Source: Laetiporus sulphureus 93-53 (taxonomy: Eukaryota; Basidiomycota; Agaricomycetes; Polyporales; Laetiporaceae). Taken from it: 64,000 nt of DNA. Position numbers and translations under genes: made by a program. A model generated the notes under the pieces. That model saw only the letters and a list, made by a program, of their open reading frames with translations. It was not told the origin of the DNA and made no database searches. This document shows positions 35,705 to 44,574 of this stretch, one piece after another. The stretch's first letter is position 1, and each line of letters opens with the position of its first letter. The DNA lies in assembly GCF_001632365.1 (NCBI RefSeq), contig NW_024468512.1:1096355-1160354 (forward strand). Reading direction: 5' to 3'.

Positions 35705-36028
35705 TCAGCAAGTACAAGCCTTCCCCTCCTGCGTGCAGCCGCAGTTGTCGCCCGAGCCACTGCATTGGCACTGTCGTGTCGGCAAGCGATGTCAGCGACC
35801 GTTACACCCTGTCCAGTTATCGAAGAAAGTCGATACGCACCGAGCTGGAGTGGGCCTTGTTAACGCAATCCTTGCAGTTGCACTTTCCCTTGGGGCATTG
35901 GCAGCCAGTTCCCGAAGGACCGCAGGCTCTGCGAGTGGCGTTGAATGGATCAGGACTGTAGATCCCGACTGTGAAGTCTGACATGGCACTTACCCGCAGC
36001 TACTCTGGCAGGTGCAAGTGTCGACCAT
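35705..36028 (-). CDS. Metallothionein, 62 residues, three exons
   Basis: A tiny Cys-rich metal-buffering protein, cytosolic, expected to bind Cu(I), Zn or Cd. Exons 36028-35994, 35928-35841 and 35770-35705 splice through GTAAGT/GCAG and GTGCGT/GACAG junctions and keep frame. Of 62 residues 15 are Cys, at positions 5, 7, 11, 14, 21, 23, 28, 30, 33, 42, 44, 51, 53, 60 and 62. Most lie in CXC pairs and there are no aromatic residues, which is diagnostic of metallothioneins. A linker (NKAHSSS) separates nine N-terminal from six C-terminal cysteines, suggesting two metal clusters. It is too short and too spliced for ordinary gene calling. A close paralogue with the same exon structure lies at 44111-44465. 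Confidence 0.85.
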
Positions 36029-36106
36029 GTTGCTTGATAAATTTAGGAGTTTCGTTCACTGAGAGGTAGGGGTGATATGTTGAGCAAGAATGAGTCGCGT
36101 TGGCTA

Positions 36107-36113
36107 ATTTATA
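36107..36113 (-). promoter_or_regulatory. TATA box of first metallothionein gene
   Basis: Read on the minus strand, TATAAAT lies about 80 bases before the start codon at 36028, a sensible distance for a strongly inducible gene. I saw no clear metal-response element. Confidence 0.45.
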
Positions 36114-39100
36114 GTGGAGGAGCCAAGCTCACCCGCAATGGATCAATGACGTACAAGTCCCTGTCTGGACATGGCCACTGACGTAGACCTTGCAAGTCAT
36201 CTGCAGATCAGTCAAGTGAAGATCGAACAACACGCATTTGGACAGCGGAACTACTCAGAATGCACGCAAGTAACTCATGGTCACGAATCGCAAGTGCGAA
36301 TAGTCTATTTGGTCCCAACCTCGAATATCAGACAAGAGTCGTGTCCGTGATTTGCTGGAGCTCATTAATCATTGGGGGCAAGATGTCGCAGCCAAGACTT
36401 AACGTTGGCGTCCAAAAATGTGGCCCAGGCGTCCCCATATCCGAATTCTGCAGTGAATTTCATTGCAACCGTGTCATGCGATTGGTAGGCGGAAATTTCT
36501 CGCCCGGCGAGAACAGCCATGGACGAGCCGAGGTACCTTCCACGCTGGCCGATCTTGTGAACGTTCTATCGTTCAACCGTCAAGCATTTTTCCTGAAGCA
36601 GCACGGTGCTCCGCGTAGATCATGAACACATATGATCCGGTGGGCGCACCAGGATGCGGCAGCGTGAGCCAATGCTCAAGGAAACCCCGCTATACAGACC
36701 GTCAAAGGCACCTTCTTTGCTGTGTCGCGGAAGGGGGTGTGAAACCTTCCAAAGACAGTTTATTGGTTCAGCCGTAGTTCAAGGCCACTTGACTTTCGGA
36801 TGAGCAAGACTCTGAAAACACTGCGACGCTCACCATACGAGACAACTCTCGGGAGCCCTTATGGTCAAACAATTGCCTCAGTTGGGGTAATGGCATCCAG
36901 CTCTGACCGGAAGAGGCTACCCGTCCTAATAGGTGATCCACGTCTTCCGTTTACAAGTCGGTAAATCCTACACTTTACTTCAACGATGGACATCGATATC
37001 CCAAACGGATGACACAGCCATCAAATTCTTGCACCCGGGTCGCAGCAGTCGCATTCTGGCCACAGTGATTGGTGGCTGAAAGGTTGAGGAATTAGCTAGC
37101 CGATGTTCACAATTGAGGCAGCGCGATTGCCGTCGAGCATGGCGTGTGCATATGCACCTTCGCTGTGGCAAAGGGACGATTCTCGGGGTGCAAGCGGAGC
37201 GCAAGAGTGCAAGACGGTGGTGACTCCTGGTTCACAGTGATCAAAGCTACGGGCGTCTACATCTGGGGCGTCGACATCGTCGTTGGCGCCGACGTTCAAC
37301 AGCTCAACGTCAACTACACGCTCAGCGCTCATAGTTCAACGTTCATCTTTCATGGCGCACACGCATAATGTATCCACTCATGGCTACCCAGCACCTCAGA
37401 CGGCTAGGGCTGGTGCTCAACGTCATGAACTCTCCATTATATGAATGCTCTACAGCCTCTCATGATTGTTCCATTGAATGCATTCTACTCAGCTGCATTG
37501 CTCGCAAATGCACATCTCAGAACGTGCATTACATGACATACACCTGCCATCAGTCAATGGCTCGAGACAAGTGGGATCTTCCGCGGTACGCGCCGTCCAT
37601 TCCGATGAACTGTATGCGGACTCACGGTGCACATGTAGTTCAAGTTGGAACGACCTCCGATGCCCGCCTTCAGCTTCAGGCCCGATGCATCATTGTACGT
37701 TTGAACCCTCATATCTGCATCACTCTGCACAGATCTCAACACATGAATAGGGGGCGGGTTGGACTTCCTCAAAGCGCATGAATTCAATGACGGCCCATGT
37801 GTCCTGCTAGTTGATCCGCTCGTGCAGGTCGACCAGATCTCATCCGCCCATCCTGTCATTCATAGCGTTTGCCGCATGTCCGCTGCTATAGGCGTGGTTT
37901 TCAACGGGGCCAGGTGTTGGATCCGGCACATCTACGGAGGATTAGTACGCACGTTCCCCTTCCCAGCGTGCATTCTATGAACTCCCTATCCTGCTTAGGT
38001 GAACCTCTCGCAAGTTCTCCCAGCGGACATCGGCGCTGCCGCCGCATGCGAGGCTTATCGCATATTCAATTACAGATGCTACATGGTCTTCGAGCCGCTA
38101 GGCCAAGACGTGCACGCCAGATAGAAGCACTGATCGCCATGGCTGTCGCCGAACGTGCCCTTCTCAATTGTCTTCGTAGCGCTTGAACATGTTCACCTTC
38201 GATTCGTCCCGTACCACAGCTCTGGCGGTACACGGGACGCGCGCTGGGTGCATACGGACGACAAGATGCTGCTGAGACAGCAGCAGCGACTGCATCATGC
38301 ATATCACGGAGGGTTCTAGTTGATAGGAAGCTGCTGGAGCAGGAAGCATTGATGATGGATTGGGAGCCGGGATGGGCTTGGGCGTAGGTGGACTGGCGAT
38401 GGGTGGTGTTACGGCGTTGGCGCAGGCGTCGGCGCGTACGCGATTCGTGCCGTCGATGATGGAATGGCAAACGGATTACTGGGAGCTTCGCATGCAGGCG
38501 TTGGTGGTGCGGATATCAATCCACTCGATTATACCAACAGCGCGGAGATGAACCCGCTGAGCTTCGCAAGACCCCGGGATGCCCCGTTTGCGTGCGGGCA
38601 TACTGCGCGCGACTTTGCGGAAGTGAGGCAGCTGCGCGGGCTGAGAAGCAGAGGCATAGGTGGCGGTCTTGGTGTCGGAGCGGGAGTAGGGAGAGGCGCT
38701 GCGGCTGTCGGCATGCTGGCGTCATCTGTGGGGACGTCTATTCCTGGAGCTGGAGGCGCATGTATTGGCCCAGATTCGGCGGGCGTATTGGGCAGCACAG
38801 CGGGGGGTATGAGGTATCGATGCGAGGATGCCGGTTGCTGGACCGCTGTGAGATATTGGCACACATAACGGAGAAGGCGTCGACATACGAGGTCGCGGAG
38901 CATTGGTGTCAGGTTCTTCGGATTCTGAGCGCAAACGTTTGGATATGGACGTTTAGAACTTCAAAGCTTCAAGCTCCAATGCAGACCCACCCCATGCCTG
39001 CCACTGACGGGTGAGCCGTTTCATTCAATTCGGCTATCCAACGCGTAACACGGTCTTCCGCACCATTATGTCAGTCTACTTGCCTACATACATCTGATCC

Positions 39101-39180
39101 AAACCTACGTGCTTATTACCGGCCGCTATCCGTCGTAGCTACAGCACGTACGCGGGTTATCAATAAGAAAATCGACGAGC
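36114..39180. other. Gene-poor region with decayed coding-like pieces
   Basis: No intact gene could be assembled over 3 kb. On the plus strand near 37230-37368 a frame reads TVIKATGVYIWGVDIVVGAD, like a beta-rich extracellular module of Agaricomycete membrane proteins. At 37760-37860 there is GLDFLKAHEFNDGPCVLLVD. At 38000-38122, just after an acceptor, a frame gives EAYRIFNYRCYMVFEPLGQD and then meets a stop. At 38370-38830 a Gly/Ala-rich low-complexity frame (GVGAGVGAYAIRAV, then PLDYTNSAEMNPLSF) ends in a stop. These may be one or two pseudogenes or exons I could not join. No function is proposed. Confidence 0.35.
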
Positions 39181-39771
39181 ATGCCGACTCTTGCTTGTCA
39201 CGAGCACGTGACATACGCGCTTCGTCACGCCTGGTCACGCAGAATGGGCCATGCCAGGCTGGTATGACGCGCGGCCGACCCGCCGCCCTCATTATATGCG
39301 CAGCGCTGTACGATCCGAATTCCTCGTGGAGGTGTCGACCAGCTGCGTGTCCCATGATAGCAGCTTTCGACGTCGTGAGATGAAAAACCGCTGGGAAGGG
39401 CCTCCATGCTCCATGAGAGCGGCGTTTTCAAGGAATCGGTATTAGGATGTCCTATCTGCAACAACAGCGCGGATCAACTGACACAGGAAGCAGACACATC
39501 GAGCCTCGAGGAAGCTTGCGCCGCATGAATGATGGCGCCGTCCCACCGCTCTTCTTCCAACACGGAATAACCAGACTTGAGATGCGTCACGGGCAGCCCA
39601 AGACCGGCACCCTGGCAATGGCCTGGGACAATAGCGGGCGACCAATCATAAAATATCGTCATGCTCCAACTTAAGAGCCAGGCCGATAGTAATTTTTTTT
39701 CCTTTACCTACGCCTACATGCGAATCTGAGCCAGTTTCCAGGGCGTGCGCACTATACCTTCCCACCGCAAC

Positions 39772-41093
39772 ATGTCTCAGCACATCACACACCCCGTACG
39801 TAGACATCTCACTGGAGATCGTGATGATTCGCGGAGTCTGATTTTCCACGTCATCTGGCCGTGGCAGCCTAGCCAACCTCCTGGGCGCCCTCCGATCGGT
39901 GCCCATTTCACATTCAGCGAAGGGCAATTCGCTGGTCGGACGATTTGTGTGGAATTGCATGAGCTACAGAAGGCAGATGTCGGAAGAAAGTGAGCATCTA
40001 ACTCGCCTTCTGGGTTTGGCACGCTCAAGAGTATCGATGCGAATTTCTAGATATATATTCAAGGACCGCCGCCCACTTGATCCGCCGCCTGTGGCTCAAA
40101 TGAAGCTGTTCGAGACCGTGAATCCCATGTACGTTCCTGGCACGGAGTTTGCCAACTATAAGTGCGTATTCAAAGATACAGAACAACCGTTGGATCCTTA
40201 TTCCTGTACTCTCCAGGGACGTCAAAATCATCGGTCTTCTATGTCACGTCGATTTATTCGCAGTGCATTCAACTGCTCAAACGGATGCAGGACCCAGCAT
40301 TCCCCTTCGTCAAAATGCGAGTAGAGTATCGTCAATCTCACCACCACCTTTGGACGTGGAGGACCACGCTTCGCCTTTAATTTTGGCCGCCACTTCAAAT
40401 GCCACTCAATCTGAGGTGCTGACACACGTCGACGGTCATCCAATCACAGAGCAGTCAAACTGCACCACTGCATTGGCCGGATCGACCGTCATCGAGGCCA
40501 CAAGCCTGGAATGGAAAGGCAGAGATACGCTGATGTATATCTTCTCGGTTTGTTCTTCCTCGGCTTGCGTCTCCATTGTTGCGACTGGAGATCGCGCACG
40601 TGCCCGAGTACGGTGCTGTGGGGTCTTCGATCCCATCTTGTCAAAATTGTGCTGTGCTGATGGCGGTGTCACAGGACTTATCCGTTCGGCAAGAGGGCAC
40701 CTTTATTCTGCGCTATCGTGTGTTCGACGTCATGTCGAGGGCAAGAGGTCACGTAACCGTTCCCGTCCTGGCAGAATGCTACGGTGGCTCCTTCAAGGTC
40801 TTTCCGCCCAAGTTGTTCCCCGGTCTCCAGCCTTCTACAGAACTTACCACGGTGCATAGTTACGCAAACTGTCCCTTATACACTCATCTTGACGATCATG
40901 ACAGCATTTGGCGCGCTATGGAGTCCGATTAAACGTGCGCGAAACTGAACGTCGCAAGCCGAAGAGCAGTGGGTACCATACGCAAAGAAACGTCCGCATC
41001 GCCCCTGCAAGCTCGCCTGGGCACTCTCAGAATGAACCCGGATCCTCGGTTTCGCATGATATCGCACCGGACACAGGCCCAAAACCTAGATGA
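39772..41093 (+). CDS. Velvet-domain regulator, upstream copy
   Basis: Velvet proteins are fungal DNA-binding regulators linking development and secondary metabolism. Six exons fit: a short MSQHITHP exon whose intron ends at GGCAG near 39868; IGAHFTFSEGQFAGRTI with ELHELQKADVGRK; FKDRRPLDPPPVAQMKLFE; VKIIGLLCHVDLFAV to TEQSNCTTALAGSTVIEAT; DLSVRQEGTFILRYRVFD with VPVLAECYGGSFKV and LFPGLQPSTELTT; and ARYGVRLNVRETERRKPKS with a polar tail. These are the conserved velvet blocks in the right order, including the DRRPLDPPP core. Predicted length is about 317 residues. The subclass (VosA, VelB or VeA-like) cannot be set; it looks like the short Agaricomycete type. The protein is probably nuclear, with RRKPK as a candidate localisation signal. 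Confidence 0.85.
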
Positions 41094-42091
41094 GGCAGAT
41101 GTACTCATGGCTGGCGGAGCAATCACCAAAATTCCGACGAGAAAATTCGTGATATTTCCTGCCACCTTGATTGTGGACGTCCCACTTTTGCATTTGATGT
41201 ACTTTGATTGAACGATAATTAACATAGGCATTGTCCAATTAGCAGGCGCGAGGGGGTCCGATTTTTTTGAGCCCTTATGTACTCTGGGCCTTGAAACTGT
41301 ATCTTGTATGTATTCCATCCTCAATTCCATCTTTCGATTGCTCAAGGGAGGGAGGATAGCATGATGCAGGTGCGACACCTTTTGTTTGTTCCCTCCCTGT
41401 GCATGACAGGTTGAAATGCTACGAAGACGTTTCGATGTATGCAGTATATGCGGGATCCAAGACGTCAGGCAGTGCATCTGCAAATTGCAATGGGGCAAAG
41501 GTGAACCCTGATGCGCTTTGTTACGGTCACGTGACATACACCTACTGGTCACGCAGCCTGTCACTCTAAGCGAACGACGCGCCACATCGACCCCTCTAAC
41601 AGCGCTGTAGGAGTTCATCGACAGCTGCGCGCCCCATGATATCGGTCTTTTGCCGTTGTGAGATGGAAAACCACTCAGAAGGCGTACACGAGGCGAAGGA
41701 AGAACGGCGTTTTCGTGTATCCAGGCAATTAGTACGATGCCTATCCCACCTGCAAACAACGCGAATCAACTGATGCAAACAAGCAGATGCATCGAGCCCC
41801 AAGGAAGAACGTCTAGGCGTTTCATCGCACTTCTTCCAACACGAAATGATCAGCGTAGACTGGAAGCAAGGCTTGCGACGCGTCAGCGGCGGCCCAAGAT
41901 CGGTGGCCTGGCCAAAGAATCAGTGGTCTGTGACGATAATGGGCAGCCAACCGTCCATTCCCGCAGCTGAAAATATCGTCATGCTCCAACTTAAGAGCCA
42001 GGCCGATGGTGGTTTTTTTTTCTTTACGCACGCCTACATGCGAATCTGAGCCAGTTTCCAGGGCGTGTGCACTATACCTTCCCACTGCAAC
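41094..42091. other. Gap between velvet copies
   Basis: About 1 kb. The first part is the 3' flank of the upstream copy; from about 41525 it is the duplicated 5' flank of the second. No separate gene is supported. Confidence 0.5.
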
Positions 42092-43339
42092 ATGTCTCAG
42101 CACATCATACACCCCGTACGTGGACATCTCACTGGAGATCGTGATAATTTGCGGAGTCTGATTTTCCACATCATCCGGCCCTGACAGCTCAGCCAACCTC
42201 CTGGAAGCGGGCCTCCGATCGGTGCCCATTTCACATTCAGCGAAGGGCAATTCGCTGATCGGATGATTCGTGCGGAGTTGCATGAGCTACAGAAGGCGGA
42301 TATTGGAAGAAAGTGAGTAACTTTCCCGTCTGCTGTGTTCGACAATCTGAAGAGTATCGATGCGAACTTCTAGATATACACACAAGGACCGCCGCTCACT
42401 TGATCCGCCACCTGTGGTCCAATTGAAGCTCTTCGAGATCGTAGATTCCACGTCCGCTACCGAAACGGAGATTGCCGACTATAAGTGCGTGGTTCAAGAT
42501 ACTGGCGGGCCGTTGGATCCTTATCCCTGTACTCTCCAGGGCCGTCGAAATCGCTGGTCTTCTATGTCACGTCGATTTGTTCGCAGTCCGTTCAACTCCT
42601 CAAGCGGATGCAGGACACAGCATTCCCCTCCGGCCAGGTACGAGTAGAGTATTGTCAATCTCATCGTCACCTCTGGACGCGGGGGTTCACGCTACTACAA
42701 ATGCCACTCAGTCCGAGGTGCTGACGCATGTCAACGGTCATCGAATCACCGAGCAGTCAATTTGCACTACTGCGTTGGTTGGATCGACCGTCATCGAGGC
42801 CACAAGCCTGGAGAGGGAAGGCAGTGATACGCTGATGTATACCTTTTCGGTTTGTCCTTTCTCGGTCTGCGTCTCCATAGTCCCGGCTGTGAGATCGCGC
42901 ACACACCTGAGCATGGTGCATTCTATCACGTCGAAGTTGTCCTATGCTGACGGGCGTAATATAGGACCTATCCGTGCGGCAAGAGGGCACCTTTATTCTG
43001 CGCTATCGTGTATTCGACACGGTGTCGATGGCAAGAGGATCTGAAAGCGTTCCCGTCCTGGCGGAATGCTACGGCGGTCCCTTCGAGATCTTTCCGACCA
43101 AATTGTTCCCAGGTCTTCGGCCTTCTACGGAACTCACGAGGGCGCGTAGCTTATGCAAGCTGTTTCTTACATGCCTATCCTGAAGATCACAACAGCATCT
43201 GTCACGCTATGGAGTGCGATTAAACATGCGCGAAACCGAACGTCGTAAGCCGAAGAGCGAAGAGTATCAAATTCGAAGAAACGTCCGCATTGCACCTGCA
43301 AGCTCCTCTGAGCACTCTCAGGATAAACCTTTGCCCTAA
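42092..43339 (+). CDS. Velvet-domain regulator, downstream copy
   Basis: A tandem paralogue of the gene at 39772 with the same exon plan. The first exon MSQHIIHP is followed by an intron ending CCCTGACAG near 42186. The domain reads IGAHFTFSEGQFADRMIR, KDRRSLDPPPVVQLKLFE, GLLCHVDLFAVRSTPQ, NGHRITEQSICTTALVGSTV, RQEGTFILRYRVFDTVS, VPVLAECYGGPFEIFP and SRYGVRLNMRETERRKPKS. It stops at 43339, about 15 residues earlier than its twin. Replacements inside the core (GRT to DRM, DRRP to DRRS) suggest relaxed or shifted function. A TGA reached by reading straight through exon 1 lies inside the predicted intron, so it does not prove loss of function. Predicted length is near 297 residues. Confidence 0.8.
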
Positions 43340-44110
43340 ATTCAGCCTGAAATTGCAGCGGGCATAGGTCGGACAATCAGACGAAGCAGGTGCTCCAAGC
43401 GCTGTTGGGGTGATGACGAAAACCCCAACTAGAGAATCCATGATATTTTCTGTCACCTTGATTGTGGGTGTCCCAGTTTCTGCAGTGATATGCATTATAA
43501 TCAACGTAGACATTATCGAACTAGCGGGCATGGGGGATGGGTTTCTGTGATTCTTTATGTAGTCTGGACTTTGATCCTTTGGAACTGTACCTTGTATGCA
43601 TTTAGTCTTCAACTTCATCTTTAACACAATGGTTTGCTTACAAAAGGGAGGGATGGCACGATGCAACTTTTCTTTGTTCTGCATAACATATTGAAGTTGA
43701 CATTGGCATGAATGATAGCCGGGCTGCTTGATGAATAATGTCACTGAGGCCAGTCGCATTTGCTCGTTCAGAGTTATGGCCCATGTACCTTGCTGCCAGA
43801 GCGCCGGCCACGTGGGTGCTCCTGGCTGGCTGGCTGGCCTTGTGGTGTAATTTCAAGTTGATGGTATGCGATGCATGCAAATACCTCACAGAAATCCGGA
43901 ATCGTAAGTTCTGACCATGCAGGCTGATTCTGGCGTAGGAACTCAGAAAATCGCTCGCTCCTTTCAATGCTCATACAACATACTGCTGGGCGTTCGCGCC
44001 GTAACCTATCGTACATGCACAGCTGCCGGGAATGCTCATACTATGTCACACAACACTGCGTTCTCTTGAGCTAGGGGAGACCTTCCGGCGTGGAGTCTGG
44101 GATGATACGT
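43340..44110. other. Gap between velvet copy and second metallothionein
   Basis: The first 360 bases are duplicated 3' flank. The remainder has no convincing gene. A (CTGG)n-type microsatellite of four units lies near 43825. Confidence 0.4.
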
Positions 44111-44465
44111 TCAACAGCTGCAACCCTTCGACTGCTCAGCGCAGTTGCAACCGCTACCCGTGCCGCCGCAGGTGCACTGTATATGCATCAGATATCAGCG
44201 ACGTCCACCACTAGGAGCAAACAGGCCTTCTGAGGGGGGGGGGGGGCTAGAGATGACGTACCGAGCTGGAGTGCGCCCTGTTGACGCAGGTCTGGCAGGC
44301 ACAGTTGCCTCTGGCGCAACTGCAGCTATTGGCGTTCACGGGTCCGCAGGAACTACCGGTTGAGACAGACGCAACACATCAACCTATGATCGAGGAGGCA
44401 AACGGCAGCAACAGGAGAAAGCGGACGTACGAGCAATTAGACGGGCAGCTGCAGGATTGTGCCAT
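44111..44465 (-). CDS. Metallothionein, 63 residues, three exons
   Basis: A paralogue of the metallothionein at 35705-36028. Exons 44465-44431, 44352-44262 and 44176-44111 splice in frame through GTACGT/GGTAG and GTACGT/ACAG junctions. Exon 1 (35 nt) and exon 3 (66 nt) have exactly the same lengths as in the other gene, and the intron phases agree. Fifteen of 63 residues are Cys: nine before the linker VNRAHSSS and six after it, with CXC pairs such as CSC, CAC and CTC. The N-terminus is MAQSCSCPSNC. The role is buffering of copper, zinc or cadmium in the cytosol. Intron 2 contains a run of 13 G on the plus strand (44234-44246), which becomes a C tract in the transcript. Confidence 0.85.
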
Positions 44466-44566
44466 GGTGATTGCTCAGCTTCTTTCGCGATGAAGGTTGC
44501 AAGTGGTGGATAGACGGTGAGTGGCTTCACACTCTGCTGGCCAGACCGCTGCGTACACTCGCTGAA

Positions 44567-44574
44567 TATATATA
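44567..44574 (-). promoter_or_regulatory. TATA box of second metallothionein gene
   Basis: TATATATA lies about 100 bases upstream of the start at 44465. The position is similar to that of the TATA element of the other metallothionein gene. Confidence 0.4.

Larger units (their letters stand above)
39190..43700 (+). repeat. Tandem segmental duplication, about 2.3 kb per copy
   Basis: The block from about 39200 (CACGTGACATAC) recurs at about 41528, and the two velvet start codons are 2,320 bp apart (39772 and 42092). Matching runs through the 5' flank, for example AAAATATCGTCATGCTCCAA at about 39653 and 41973. It continues through the genes and into the 3' flank (AAGGGAGGGA at about 41345 and 43645). 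The copies are diverged by substitutions and indels, so the event is older than the inverted duplication. Confidence 0.85.

Noticed and set aside
37760..38122. Possible phospholipid scramblase remnant
   Set aside because: Only a faint resemblance (NYRCYMVFEPLGQ) and no second motif; too weak to name.
39646..39960. Minus-strand open frame over the 5' part of the upstream velvet gene
   Set aside because: It is the antisense shadow of conserved velvet coding sequence and recurs at 41822-42283 only because the segment is duplicated.
42092..42190. In-frame TGA in the first part of the downstream velvet copy, suggesting a pseudogene
   Set aside because: The TGA lies inside a predicted GTACGT...CCTGACAG intron. 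The upstream copy has an intron at the same place, so the stop is probably spliced out.
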